A DNA stretch of 64,000 nt, taken from contig OZ231126.1 in the NCBI GenBank assembly GCA_965153355.1, positions 72,602,001 through 72,666,000 of the forward strand, read 5' to 3'. Of the stretch, positions 1 to 13,260 are shown one piece after another. The notes below the pieces were generated by a model, which did not search any database, had not been told where the DNA came from, and saw only the letters and a program-made list of their open reading frames with translations. How positions within the stretch are numbered: the first letter of the stretch is position 1; every line of letters begins with the position of its first letter. The position numbers were made by a program, and so were the translations under genes. This DNA comes from Flaccisagitta enflata. Taxonomy: Eukaryota; Chaetognatha; Sagittoidea; Aphragmophora.

Positions 1-841
1 TTCTGCACTGCGTATTATACAAAAAAAACATTTCTACCCCCGCAAAGTGTTTATGACGAAGGAACCGAGCATCATTATGACACGGAGCAAGATCAGCCAG
101 TCAGATTCCAGTCATATGGGTCAAAAAATGAATTGTTGATTTGAAGCAAATCAACTGTTGATTATTGTTAGGCATTGTATACTGATCACATTGCAAAAAA
201 AATTAATGCAAAATATTGATTTTTTTAGCTAAATATTACTAAAAAACTAATTAATTATCAAAATATGGACTGTTGGGGGAAATTAACAGATCTTTTTAAA
301 AATATGAAACTATTTCATCAATTTTTGTTAATACATGAATACAATATCATATTTAAGTAATATTCATTGATTTCGTATGAATTCATTCACTCTATTATTC
401 ATAAATTCATTCATTTTTGCTAATTTTCATAGTCTTTTTTCATTCTAATTGAGAAAAAAAGTTTTTTTCTTTTCTCTATTGTATAAAAGCGATAGAATAT
501 TTTTGTAACATTTATTCATTCAATTTTTCATTTATACATTTATTTTATTCTTTTATTTTATTTTTTTGTAACATTTATTCATTCAATTTTTCATTGTACA
601 TTTATTTCATATATCCATGAATTAATTATTCAATTTGATCTCTCATTAATTTTTCCATTTTGATATAATTTTCCATACATACGTCAAACATGTCTGGTAT
701 CAGATTAATGTTCAATTTTCTTTTCTGTTTGTCATCAGTTCATTCATTCCTCTGATCATTTATTCCTTCACTCATTTATTCAAACATTCATTCAGTCATT
801 AATTTTTTCATTGATATCTACAAACACGCATAGAAAGAAAG
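1..841. other. AT-rich intergenic DNA
   Basis: Degenerate CATTCATTTATT repeats (350-820), no gene, no inverted ends recognised. Confidence 0.6.
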
Positions 842-922
842 CAACAGAAAAAGTAAGAAAGAAAGAAAAGAAAGAAAAGAAAGAAAAGAAAGAAAAGAAA
901 GAAAAGAAAGACAGAAAGAAAG
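842..922. repeat. GAAA/GAAAA microsatellite
   Basis: Purine tract of AAAGAAAG and AAAAG units ending where the 925-1445 element begins. Confidence 0.85.
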
Positions 923-975
923 CGGTACCCGATGCCCTGCTTGGAGTGATTAGCTGAAGAAGTGGAGTGAGAGCA

Positions 976-1445
976 GGGCAGCGGCCCCAAAGGGCCGATG
1001 TCCTGTAGGACACAGGGGTGAATTTCCATACGTCCTGAGAGGACATATTTGGGGTAATTTTCCGTGATATTCATCGGGAATTTTGCATTTTTTTTCAGTT
1101 TTTTGTCAATTTGCCATGTTATTCAATAAGAATTTGAAGCCTGAGAGGCTGAGTTTATGGCCCAAGAGGCTGGATTTAAGGCCCAAGAGGCTGGATTTGA
1201 GGCCTAAGAGGCTGGATTTGAGACTTGAGAGGTGGGATTTGAGGCCTGAGAGGCTGGATTTGAGGCCTGAGAGGTCAGATTTGAGGCCTGAGAGGCTGGA
1301 TTTGAGGCCTGAGAGGCTGGATTTGAGGCCTGAGAGGCTTGAAACGTTTCGGAGGGGGGGGACGTACGGACGTACGTACGTACGGATGGACGTAAGGAAA
1401 TTCACCCGTGTCCTACAGGTCATCGGCCCTTTGGGGCCGCTGCCC
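976..1445. mobile_element. Foldback minisatellite element (21-bp core)
   Basis: Inverted ends: GGGCAGCGGCCCCAAAGGGC, CGATGTCCTGTAGGACAC and GGGGTGAATTTCC on the left. The reverse order on the right (1385-1445) has GGAAATTCACCCGTGTCC and TACAGGTCATCGGCC. The core (1137-1350) is a 21-base array of GAGAGGCTGGATTTGAGGCCT. The reading frames across it are repeat artefacts. Confidence 0.8.
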
Positions 1446-1546
1446 AAAAAGGAAAGAAAGAAAGAAAGAATAGTCGCAAAAGCGTTAGATGGTCAGCAGT
1501 ACCCATTGCCCCTATGTGAGTGTATGTGGGTGTGAGGTGGTTAGAG

Positions 1547-2107
1547 GGGCAGCGGCCCCGAAGGGGTCGATGACCTATGCTGTTTTTATTTGAGCCTCAA
1601 GGCTGGAATTGGGGCCTTGAGGCTTGGAGTTGAGCCTTGAGGCTTGGATTTGAGCCTTGAAGCTGGAATTATGGCCTCGGGGCTGGAATTATGGCTTCAA
1701 GGCTGGAATTGGGGTTTTGAGGTTTGGATTTGAGCCTTGAGGCTGGGATTTGAGCCTCAAGGCTGGGATTTGAGCCTCGAGGCTGGGATTTGAGCCACGA
1801 GGATGGGATTTCGGCCATGAAGCTTGGATTTGGGCCTCAAGGTTAGAATTTGGATCTCTGGGGTGGAACATGAACCCCACAGCTAGAATTTGGGCCTCAG
1901 GGTTAGATTTTGGGCCTCTGGGCTAGAATTTGGGCCACAAGGCTAGAATTTGGACCTCAAGGTTAGAATTTGGATCTCTGGGGTGGAATATGGGCCTCAC
2001 AGCCAGAATTTGGGCAGCGAAGCTGGGGGGGGTACGGACGGAGGAGAAGGAGAAGAAGAAGGAGAAATTTCTTCATATGTGAAAGCATAGGTCATCGGCC
2101 CCTTCGG
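1547..2107. mobile_element. Foldback minisatellite element, different end box
   Basis: The left end is GGGCAGCGGCCCCGAAGGGG, then TCGATGACCTATGCTG. The right end is AGCATAGGTCATCGGCCCC. The core is a degenerate 20-21-base array, GGCCTCAAGGCTGGAATTTG. The end box GATGACCTATGCT differs from that of 976-1445, but its own two ends match. Confidence 0.75.
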
Positions 2108-2220
2108 AAAAGGAAAGAAAGAAAGGAAAAGGAAAGAAAGAAAGGAAAAGGAAAGAAAGAAAGAAAGAAGGACAGAAAGAAGGACAGAAAGAAGGACAGA
2201 AAGAAGGACAGAAAGAAGGA

Positions 2221-2276
<56 letters not shown>

Positions 2277-2310
2277 CAGAAAGACAGAAAGAAAGAAAGA
2301 AAAAAAAAGG
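2108..2310. repeat. GAAA/GGACAGAAA microsatellite
   Basis: Starts right at the end of the foldback 1547-2107. It contains AAGGACAGAAAG units and an uninterrupted GAAA run. Confidence 0.85.
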
Positions 2311-2644
2311 AATAGATTTTGAGATTGAATGACATTGATAAAGAATCCGGAGCAAGGAAAGCGGAAAGATAGATAGACTGATTCATAAAATGATAGATAG
2401 ATTGACAGAAAGCAGATACCAAGCGGGTTTTGTTCATTTGTTTCCAAAAGCGAGTGCTTCCATTTTTTTGCCGCTTCAAATCCTCGGGGGAAATCTACGA
2501 TCAGAATCATCAGACATGAAACAAATGAACAGTTCTGAAAACGATCTTTTACTTGTGATTGACAGCAGAATGACATCATCAAAGGAGAAAAGATGAAAAG
2601 GAACTCTCCGTTGCCATTTACCCCATCTCCCCCCCCCCAACCAG

Positions 2645-2645
<1 letters not shown>

Positions 2646-2689
<44 letters not shown>

Positions 2690-2738
2690 AGAGAAAGAGA
2701 AAGAGAAAGAGAAAGAGAAAGAGAAAGAGAGAGAGAGA
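2646..2738. repeat. GA / GAGAAA microsatellite
   Basis: GA run followed by AGAGAA hexamers. Confidence 0.9.
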
Positions 2739-2779
2739 GTTACAAAGAATACGTAGCCTTCACTAGAATAGAAGCCACT

Positions 2780-3600
2780 TTTGCACCCCGCTTGTCAATT
2801 CGTTGGCCCGTCCCTCAGTTGGCTTTTTGAAATCACTGCCCCTGCCCCTCCCCAGTCCCCACTGCATTTGCTATCACTACCCCTGCCCACCCGCATACGA
2901 CTGATGTATATGTTTATCCTACCTTATTCGCGGATGACTTTTTCCCTCACTCGGTTTGCTTTTCATGACCAATAACGCTACTGCCTCTGCCCAATGGGGA
3001 AGTTCGCGTATCTCTTAACCCATTCAGTAAGTTGAATTGCATTGCATTGCATTGCATTGCATTGCATTGCATTGCATTGCATTGCATTGGTGACTTAAAC
3101 TTTTAGTACACTTACGTGTTTGAGTTTTTTTGATGAACCATTGGCTGATTGTCAGGTGACACAGAACATACTGCTAGCCCGCATTCATGAGTTCATTCAT
3201 AAGTTCATTCAGAAGTACATTCATTCATTCATTTTCTTAGCGAGGCTCACATATTGTCATTGATTGTAATTTGTTAGTCAGTCGGTCAGTCAGTCAGCCA
3301 GTTTGTCTGTCAGTCACAAAATTACACTTTTTAAGCGTTTTTGGGCTTTTTGGAGTCACTACCCCTGCCCACACCCCTGGGCACTCTTTAAATATCCACC
3401 CCAGCCAAACCGCACGCAACAGGGGTGGCTATGTATTTCGCCTTATTCTTATAACAATAGATTCAGCAGTTCTTTTGATATTTGTTCATACCAGCCTTAT
3501 GCCTGAGCAAGTTGCTGACCCTGCCCATATACCGGCAATTGCCCTGTATCCAGCCCTATTACTGCCCCTGCTCACCAAAATGTAAATATAACTTCCCATT
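2780..3600 (-). mobile_element. Two old, decayed HK-like copies
   Basis: Around 2786-2930 and 3270-3570 are degraded versions of the minus-strand pattern: CAGTCGGTCAGTCAGTCAG tracts, ACTTTTTAAGCG and CCTGCCCACCCGCATACGAC. Both end in CTTATT. A TTGCA pentamer array (3037-3087) separates them. No hairpin survives. Confidence 0.4.
3037..3087. repeat. TTGCA pentanucleotide array
   Basis: Ten copies of ATTGC. Confidence 0.9.
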
Positions 3601-3674
3601 TGATGTCAAGTCTTTTTTTAGCAAGCTGCGCTTGTTCTGAGAAAAAAATCAGAAAAAAAGAACAAAAAGGGTGT

Positions 3675-3832
3675 TATAATTAATTCACTGAGAATTATAA
3701 ATTTGCATAGAAAATTGAAAAATGAAAAAAATAAAAACATAGCGGGCTAGCCATTTAATATACCAAGACCGCTATGTTTTCAAAAATGCATGATTTTTTA
3801 TATTTTTGTAGATTTATAATTCTCAAAGGTGT
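3675..3832. mobile_element. Small foldback element with AACATAGCGG arms
   Basis: CTGAGAATTATAAATTTGC and CAAAGGTG-side complement, with AAAAACATAGCGG and CCGCTATGTTTTC. About 155 bp. Related to 21505-21650 by its ACATAGC(G/C)G arms. Confidence 0.6.
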
Positions 3833-5734
<1,902 letters not shown>

Positions 5735-5952
5735 CTTTCATCTGTTGCCTGCGTCTCGCTCTCGTGTTCGTCGGACCGTAAACCGATGACTCTGATTGAT
5801 GGACCGTCTTCTGAGCAGCGCCTCCATTTCTTGGCACTGATACAAAACTTGCCAAAAGTTTGAGCCCTCTTTTGAAATTTCGAAAGAGAGAAGGCAAAAA
5901 GAAGGCAAAAAGAAGGAAAGAAGGAAAGAAAAAAGAATAAGAGACCAACAAT

Positions 5953-6000
5953 TAAACAAACAAACAAACAAACAAACAAACAAACAAACAAACAAACAAA
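5953..6000. repeat. CAAA tetranucleotide array
   Basis: Twelve copies, just before AATGAAAAAAACC. Confidence 0.92.
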
Positions 6001-6541
6001 TGAAAAAAACCATGTATAATGAAATGGTTAGGAAGTAGGGATGTGGATTATGTGGGAGTGGTCGATTTTCAAGCTGCTTCCACCGCTTCCGCTTCTGCTT
6101 CCGCTTCCAATTTTTCTAGTAGCTATCCCATCCTCCAAATTAGAAGCGGTCAATCGCTTACACATCCCTAATAGGAAGAACATAGGAACAACCTGAAAAA
6201 CAAAACGGAGAAAACGAATAGAAAAAAAGATCATTAATCAGACTAACAACAAACACACTAACAAACAAATCAACGCGATTGAATTTGAAAATGTAAACAA
6301 AATTAAAACAAAAAAAAATATATATATAGTTGTACGAAAAAAAGACAACGATTAAGGGATGAAAGAAAAAGAAAAAAGAAAAGAAAAGAAAAGAAAAGAA
6401 AATGAGGATAAGTTAAGGCCAAGCGAAGCAAAATCATAAACAGGATGATAAATATTGAGGAAAGGAAAGGCAAAATCGACAGCAAGCCCAAATTTAGTCA
6501 GACAATGAGGCAGGAACGAAAGATTATGGACAACAACATGA

Positions 6542-6950
6542 AACAAGCCCAAGAGGGCAACAGTCGCGCGCGTCTGGAAATGACGAATGAAAGAGTTCCC
6601 TCCCCCAGGCCCGGGCGATATGTATTGATACAATGTCGATGAAATATCGATACGATACAATATCCAAAACACCAAAAAATACCTAAAAAATTACCAAAAA
6701 TACTCAAAAATACTCAGAAATATCTAAAAGTACCCGAAAATATCTGGAAGTACTCTAAAGTACCTTAAGTATCTAGAATAACTTATAAACTTAAGTACCC
6801 TGAAGTACCCTTAAGTACCCTAAAATACCCTAGAGTACCTTAAAATACCTTGAAATACCTTAAAATAAAAAGAAATTTAAAGATGTGACCAATCCTGACA
6901 GATCGACCGACATACCAAGGTGTACAGTCGCGTGCACGTGACTAAAAAAA
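6542..6950 (+). mobile_element. HK element with AAAATACCCT core array
   Basis: The head is AACAAGCCCAAGAGGGC, then CAGTCGCGCGCGTCTGG. The core is a degenerate array of AAAATACCCT and AAGTACCCT units (6660-6870). It ends GATCGACCGACATACC, AAGGTGTAC and hairpin AGTCGCGTGCACGTGACT with A7. Confidence 0.8.
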
Positions 6951-7021
6951 GAGAAAAGAAAAGAGTTGGCGGATCGTCATCGCAAGCACCGGTAGTAGAA
7001 CTGAAACAAACACTTGTAATT

Positions 7022-7067
7022 TCATGATGGAGATACAGTGCGAAAGCTTTCGCACTGTATCTCCATC

Positions 7068-7071
<4 letters not shown>
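7022..7071. repeat. Perfect 50-bp palindrome
   Basis: Two 25-base arms meet with no spacer, centred on AAAGCTTT at 7046/7047. The right arm runs straight into a GA array (7071-7142). No mismatch in 25 base pairs. Confidence 0.95.

Positions 7072-7142
<71 letters not shown>
7071..7142. repeat. GA microsatellite next to palindrome
   Basis: About 36 GA units starting at the end of the 50-bp palindrome. Confidence 0.92.
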
Positions 7143-7148
<6 letters not shown>

Positions 7149-7595
7149 CAGAAATACACCGACAGAGACTCACACGTGGAAAGTTAGACAGAAAAACAGA
7201 CAGACAGACCGACAGACAGACAGACAGACAGACAGGGTTAGACAGAGATAGAATGGGACAGTTGGAAAGAGAGAGAGGAAGACTAATTGGAATAGAAAAA
7301 GAGAGAGCTCAGATGATGGGTAGAATCAATCACTCAATTGCAGGAACAGACTGAACAGAAAAAGCGGGGGCATACAGGCAGAAAACAAAGGCAGCAAAAC
7401 GAACTGCATTAGCCAGTCAAAAAGCTGTACATGGTTAGCGGAACCTTCTCCCTACTGTACTCATGCGAGATTCAACTGATGTCCAGAAGGAGAAGATATG
7501 CTTTTAAGGGGAGAAAGGCCTGTTAAACCAAAGGCGGATCTTTTCATCCATCTATATTGCCTTGAGAGAAGTCATCTCAGAGGCAAGGTTCTGGG

Positions 7596-7835
7596 TCACA
7601 TTGGCAAGGATGTGGTGGTTTTAGGCTGGGAACAGGATGTTAGAGGCTGAGATTCCGATCTGAGGAACGAGAATCTAAGCCCATAAGGCCAGAATCCGGG
7701 TACATGCGGTTCTGAGAGGTCAGGATTTGGGTCTGAAAACAGATCATACCGACGGACAAACACACCGAAAGAACACCAGATTCCCTTGTGTTCTATCGGT
7801 TTTGTCCCCATGTGGGCCGCTGCTCGGAAAGAGGC
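7596..7835. mobile_element. Decayed foldback-minisatellite remnant
   Basis: Degenerate GAGGCTGAGATTCCGATCTG-like units and a right end CCTTGTGTTCTATCGG with TGTGGGCCGCTGCTC, as in the 976 family. The left end is lost. Confidence 0.45.
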
Positions 7836-7925
7836 CATGAGAGAGAAAGAGAAAGAGAAAGAGAAAGAGAAAGAGAAAGAGAAAGAGAAAGAGAAAGAGA
7901 TAGAAAAAGAGAAAGAGAAAGAAGA
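7836..7925. repeat. GAGAAA hexanucleotide array
   Basis: About 14 units of GAGAAA. Confidence 0.9.
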
Positions 7926-8227
7926 AATTTAATGGGAAACTAATATGATATTTAAGCTTGTGAGCCGACATCAGGCTTCCGTCAGGAAGGACTTTGTCAT
8001 AGCAGCAAAAGCGCCTCCCGCTTCTCGCCCCTTCGCTTCGCCCGGCGCCTCTCCGTCCAAAGAGGCGCCACGTCGGTCTCACAGTATTAATGGCTTCGAT
8101 GGCAAAATGGCCTACTTTGTCTCAGTTGCTTTTTAACAATTTACGGCTGGGTACCCTTCAGCCCCCGACCATTAAGACAAAGCAAAGCCCTGCGCACCAC
8201 TGACACGATATATAAAAGTCACGTTGT

Positions 8228-8234
8228 CTTCTTC

Positions 8235-8266
<32 letters not shown>

Positions 8267-8421
8267 TTTCTTTTTCTTTTTCTTTTTCTTTTTCTTTTTC
8301 TTGTTCTTGTTCTTCTTCGTCATTTTCTTTTTCTTTTTCTTCTTCTTCTTCTTCTTCTTCTTCTTCTTCTTTTTCTTCTTCTTCTCCTTCTTCTTCTTTT
8401 TCTTCCTCTTCTTCTTCTTCT

Positions 8422-8467
<46 letters not shown>

Positions 8468-8468
8468 T

Positions 8469-8501
<33 letters not shown>

Positions 8502-8650
8502 TTCTTCTTCTTCTTCTTCTTCTTCTTCTTCATTTTCTTCTTCTTCTTCTTCTTCTTCTTCTTCTTCTTCTTCTTCTTCTTCTTCTTCTTCTTCTTCTTC
8601 TTCTTCTTCTTCATCTTCATCTTCTTCCTCTTCTTCTTCCTCTTCTATTT
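8228..8650. repeat. TTC / TTTTTC microsatellite, 420 bp
   Basis: TTTTTC hexamers, then TTC triplets with CTC interruptions. Poly-Phe, poly-Ser and poly-Lys frames are artefacts. Confidence 0.95.
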
Positions 8651-8947
8651 TCTATTATGGGGCAGCAGCCTCAATAATGACAACGTCATGCAAATAGGTT
8701 ACCCAGCCCAGCCTTGTTTCAGCCCTTTTTGCAGGTGTGTATAAAGTTGAGCATTCCCCCCCCCGCTGGGGGGGGAACAAAATCAAAGGCTAAAAAAGAA
8801 TAAAAAGAAAATTTTTAAAGATTTAACACTTTTGGTAGTTCCAAATGGTAATCTCTGATTACTACAACACATTTTAACACTATTTGAACCAACAATCTAT
8901 TGTTTTATTGCTTTGTGGGGAAGAAAATCATATATTTTGTAACGCGA

Positions 8948-9567
8948 CACAGTGGGCCTTAACTGGGTATGAGTTAAAAAAAATCCCCAATGGTAGTGAC
9001 TGGCATTAGTAGGTATAATTTATAGTGCAGAATTGATGTTAACCATTTAAAAAAAATTTCCCTTGAAAAATTTTGCAAAAATCGTTAAAAAGTATCAATT
9101 GTCATATATATTTATATATAGATCTCAAGGATACATCAGTTTCAAAATTCTGACTCAAGATTCACATTCCTAATGAAATTTCCAATGATTTGATAGGTCA
9201 CACTATATACTTTCATGAAACAATAAGATTTTCATTTTCTATGCCACCGTTACAAAAAAAGCAACGGTGGCTTAAAATATGAAAATCTTATTTTTTTTAT
9301 GAAAGTATATAGTGTGACCTATCAAATGATTGGAAATTTCACCAGGAATGTGAATCTTGACTCAGAATTATGAAACTAATATATCCTTGAGATCTATTAA
9401 TAAATATATGCAAAAATCGATACTTATTAGCGATTTTTGCAAAAATTTTCAAGGGAAATTTTTTTTTAAGGGTTTACATCAATTCTCCACTATAAATTGT
9501 ACCTACTCATACAAGTCACTACCATTGGGGATTTTTTTTAACTCATACCTAGTTAAGGCCCACTGTG
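8948..9567. mobile_element. 620-bp foldback element, 4-bp target duplication GCGA
   Basis: Near-perfect palindrome over its whole length. The ends are CACAGTGGGCCTTAACTGGG and its complement, and GCGA flanks both sides. A CAC start and a 4-bp duplication fit Chapaev-type transposons. Non-coding. The other family member at 47379 also has a 4-bp duplication. Confidence 0.8.
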
Positions 9568-9928
9568 GCGACGCAGTGCAAACCGGGGAAGAATATCAAA
9601 GGCAAGGGGGGGAATATAATCAATAGTCGCTCAATTATATACACCCCTGCCTTTTTGGCATCAACTTCATGACTCTGTGATCAGCTTTTTCTGCATTCAT
9701 GACTCTTGAGCTCTATAAAGCAACGGTAATCACTGACCATAAACGCCGTTGAGCGGCTGCACTGGTTTCTTTGCTCCATCGCTTGTCTAACTCAAAGTTT
9801 CCCCTCATAGAGAAAGATGGGGGTCAAATGTGAGAGGCGGGTAGTTTTAGGGGTTTTCTGCTATATCGCCCTTTGAGGCGACCCTCGGCCACAGCAAAGG
9901 ATACAATAGACGAGGTGTATTCTTTTTG

Positions 9929-10431
9929 GACAGCGGCCCCGAAGGAGACGATGTCCTGTAGAACACAGGGGACTTCCGTTCGTTAGTTTATTCATTCGTT
10001 CATTCGTCCTACCCCCCTCGCCATTTTAATTTCCTATACTATTTGATGAGAAGCGAAAATCTTTTCATTCTTTATCAATTTTCCATACTATTCAATTAGT
10101 AGTCCATATTTTTTCATTTTTTTATAATTTCTCGTGTTATTCAATGGGAATTCTTCATTTTTTTCTTCATTTTCTTATCAATTTTCCATGTTATTTAATG
10201 GGGATTACACATTTTTTCAATTCTTTTCAATTTTCCATGCTATTCAATAGAAACTTTTGCATTTTGTCATTTTTTCATCAATTTTCCTTGTTATTCAATG
10301 GAAATTATTGAAATTTTCAGTTTTTGTCAATTTTTTATGATTTTCAATGGTGCAAAAGCACTCTCAAGCCTAATTAAGCAGAAGTCCCCCTGTGTTCTAC
10401 AGGACATCTTCCCCTTTGGAACCACTGCCCT
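9929..10431. mobile_element. Foldback element with ATTCAATGGGAATT core array
   Basis: The left end is CAGCGGCCCCGAAGGAGACG, then ATGTCCTGTAGAACACAGG. The right end is CCTGTGTTCTACAGGACATC. The core (10020-10340) is a degenerate roughly 60-base array of TTTTCCATGTTATTCAATGG. Confidence 0.72.
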
Positions 10432-10685
10432 GTTAACCATCATCTACATTGACAAATATACAAAACAGGGCAACAGGTATCGCTGATCACATATTGCCCT
10501 TTGTCGACTGGTTGCTTTTTCTCTGGAGGGGCATTGAGATCATGAAAGGGATTTTACACGATGGAATGAGGGTATAAGTTGTGCAGAAAAGCCGAGTTAT
10601 AGCTCGGAAACAGTGAATCAACGAAACAACAAAGTCATTTGTTTTACACTGTATCTTCATTATGCGAATGCGAAATAACGTTTTT

Positions 10686-10855
10686 AGTCGCGGACAAGCG
10701 ACTCTATAAGAGGCTTTGTCCGTCCGTCCGTCCGTTGGTCGGTCGGTCGGTTGGTCGGTCGGTCCGTGGTGATCGAGTTGGAAAGTGTGAAAACGCGCAT
10801 TTCCGCCCCTGCCCACCCGTCCGCGACTGGTATTGGCCGTGTATCCGGCCTTGTT
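10686..10855 (-). mobile_element. HK element, complete, key AGTCGCGGAC
   Basis: The + strand terminal hairpin is AGTCGCGGACAAGCGACT after T5, then a GTCC/GGTC array, a core, CGTCCGCGACTGG and a head ending GGCCTTGTT. This key combines features of the two commonest ones, and its hairpin carries the same combination. Confidence 0.85.
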
Positions 10856-10944
10856 CATTAACCAACGACGAAAATGACTTTAAAACAAAAACAAAAACCG
10901 ACTATGTCCAGAAAGTTAAGAACTCGAACAGCAAGACCTGATTA

Positions 10945-11196
10945 CAGGCTTTGTTTCTTTTTTTCTTCCTTTCTTCCCTTATAACTATCTTTCTTTTTTT
11001 TTTCTTTCTTTCTTTCATGATTGCTTGCTTGCTTGCTTGCTTGCTTTGTTTGTTTGTTTCTTTCTTACTCTTCACTTCCTTTCTGAAGCACTCAATTTAA
11101 GTAAGTCACAACTGTTCTCTCTTTTCTTCCCTTCTTTCCTTATAACGTTCTTTCTTTCTTTCTATCTTTCTTGCTTGCTTGCTTGCTTGCTGTTTG

Positions 11197-11259
<63 letters not shown>

Positions 11260-11295
11260 GCTCTTCACTTCCTTTCTGAAGCACTCAATTCAACT
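10945..11295. repeat. TTTC/TTGC arrays in a tandem duplication
   Basis: Two similar units, each with CTTATAAC, TTTC runs, GCTTGCTTGCTTGC and CTCTTCACTTCCTTTCTGAA. Confidence 0.8.
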
Positions 11296-11414
11296 CACAA
11301 CTGCCCCTCTCCCCCCCCCCCCCCGCCGGTATCGACTTACGCCCGTTTAACAACCTCTGTGTTGCATCCTTTATGTAGTTCTCCTCCAACTCCAAGTACA
11401 CCTCTTCCATTTCT

Positions 11415-11538
<124 letters not shown>

Positions 11539-11650
11539 GTTGCGCTCGGTGCGTTTCACGACCCATCTCCTGAAAGGTTTTGCTTTGTCTATCCTCTCCG
11601 TCTACCTCCGTCTTTCTTTCTGTATCTGTCCATTTTTCAGTTGTTTTTTT

Positions 11651-11843
11651 AGTCGCGTTCTACGGGACTCTATGACCCGCAATGTTGGTCGGACGGTCTG
11701 TCGGTCTGTGGTCGTTAGCTTTTTTCGGTGTTTACGGGCGGTTTTTGCGTTGCTGCTCCTGCCCAATCACTTGGATAGCATTTGTTATCACCGCTCCTGC
11801 CCACCCGCACGCGACTTTGGTAGCCGTGTATACGGCCTTGTTT
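11651..11843 (-). mobile_element. HK element, partly decayed hairpin
   Basis: The + strand begins AGTCGCGTTCTACGGGACT (decayed palindrome) after T7, then a GGTC/CGGTCTG tract and CTGCTCCTGCCCAATCAC. It ends GCACGCGACTTTGG, TAGCCGTGTATACGGCC and TTGTT. Confidence 0.78.
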
Positions 11844-12001
11844 TTCTTCCACGCATGGGACCACCTCAAGCTCAGTGCACGAGATCTTTTTAATCTTTTT
11901 TGCCAATTTCATGTAAAGAAAAAACGGAGGATGAACTGAATTCGCGCACTTATGACGATGGTTTTTTATTCGTGAAAAAAACAAAACAATCTAAAACCAA
12001 C

Positions 12002-12608
12002 TACTACCCGAATAAAAAAAACGCAAGTTTCTCATAGAAGTGTCTGAATAAGGCTACTTTTTCCCTCTGAGAAGCATTTTGCGAGCTGATTTGGTTTATT
12101 TGAGCTTCTGAGCATCATATCCAAGACTTTTAGCCTTCAGAATCATGCTGATGCGGAGAAATCACCATGCAAAAGTGACATTTACTTTAAGAATTTTTGC
12201 CTTTGATTTTCAATTAAGAGTCCATGATGATTTTGGAGGTTTTATTGTAATTAATAAGATTTGGTGTTTCATTTTTCATTACAGACATCGAGGAACCCAA
12301 ATATAAGAACTATGAAAGCACACAGCATGGGTAAAATAATGCCTGATTCCTTATGGCTGTGCAATTACTCCATCACCTTCACCCCAAAATGATCTTTTTT
12401 CCCTCAGACTGCGCTTTAAATTTTGGACCCCTGCACCAACTTTTGAGTGTAACTTCTAAATGAATCGAGCTACAGATGTGGGATTGCGCTCAAAAGAAAG
12501 CCCTCGAAAAAAAAGCTTCAATTTGGTCATCAATAAATCATGTCTTAAGTGAGCCAAAGGCCCAAAAATGAGCCATAGAAAAACTTGCGTTTTTTTTAAT
12601 TCGGGTAG
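12002..12608. mobile_element. Foldback MITE, TA-flanked
   Basis: Ends CTACCCGAATAAAAAAAACG and the complement side CGTTTTTTTTAATTCGGGTAG, TA on both sides. AT-rich interior with little coding potential. Confidence 0.68.
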
Positions 12609-12697
12609 TAAATTGAAATCAATGTATCAATGGTCAGTATTTCTAATTCTCATTGATAGAATGAATGGACCGATAAAGACGGAAGGACCAATGTGGT

Positions 12698-12850
12698 ACA
12701 GTTACACCCCGCTATACCGGATCCAAGAATAACGGAAATCCGTCTGTAATATAAACAGAATCTCTGTCCCTTCATGTCATTTCTTTTAATTGCCTCCATC
12801 TGCAATAATAGAAATCCATTTGTAACAGATGAAAGGGGTTTTTGCATTGG
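12698..12850. mobile_element. Diverged pogo-like MITE fragment
   Basis: TACAGTTACACCCCGCTATA, CGGAAATCCGTCTGTAAT and TGTCATTTCTTTTAATTGCC resemble 21700-21876 and 43568-43700. The right end is lost. Confidence 0.5.
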
Positions 12851-12888
12851 GCTCATTATCTAGATATTTTCTAGATATTCCCTATGAT

Positions 12889-13213
12889 AGGTGGAACAAT
12901 ATCCCTCACTATACCCAAACTGAAAAAAATATGGAAGAGGGCCTTGTGAGCCCTCAATGACTAGTTACTACTTGCATCACTCCTAGTTTTCCATTTAGCA
13001 AAACTAACTTAGCAAACATCCATTCTGAGCCTGACCTAAAACACTAATTCTTACCAAAATAGCTAAGGGCAAATGATTGCTACCTGTGTTACCAAAATTT
13101 AGCAAATCACCCAAGGGCAACATTGTTAAGAAACCATACCCTTGAAGGATAGAATCGAGGTTAAGCTTAATGCGACCGCCGGACACTCTAATCCAAGGTA
13201 CTGAGTAGTATCG
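12889..13213. repeat. Interspersed repeat B, copy 1
   Basis: Begins GGTGGAACAATATCCCTCAC and ends CCAATCCAAGGTACTGAGTAG-like. About 325 bp. It contains AACATTGTTAAGAAACCATA. Related copies at 20013-20332 and 20333-20501. It directly precedes the HK element 13261-13639. Confidence 0.72.
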
Positions 13214-13260
13214 AGATAGTCCATCCCGTGTTTTGAGGTCGTGTTAAAACGGCCATTTTT

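Noticed and set aside
1083-1535. 150-residue frame with RPERLDL repeats
   Set aside because: A 21-bp minisatellite inside a foldback element.
8219-8744. Poly-Lys, poly-Ser and poly-Phe frames
   Set aside because: Pure TTC/TTTTTC repeat on both strands.
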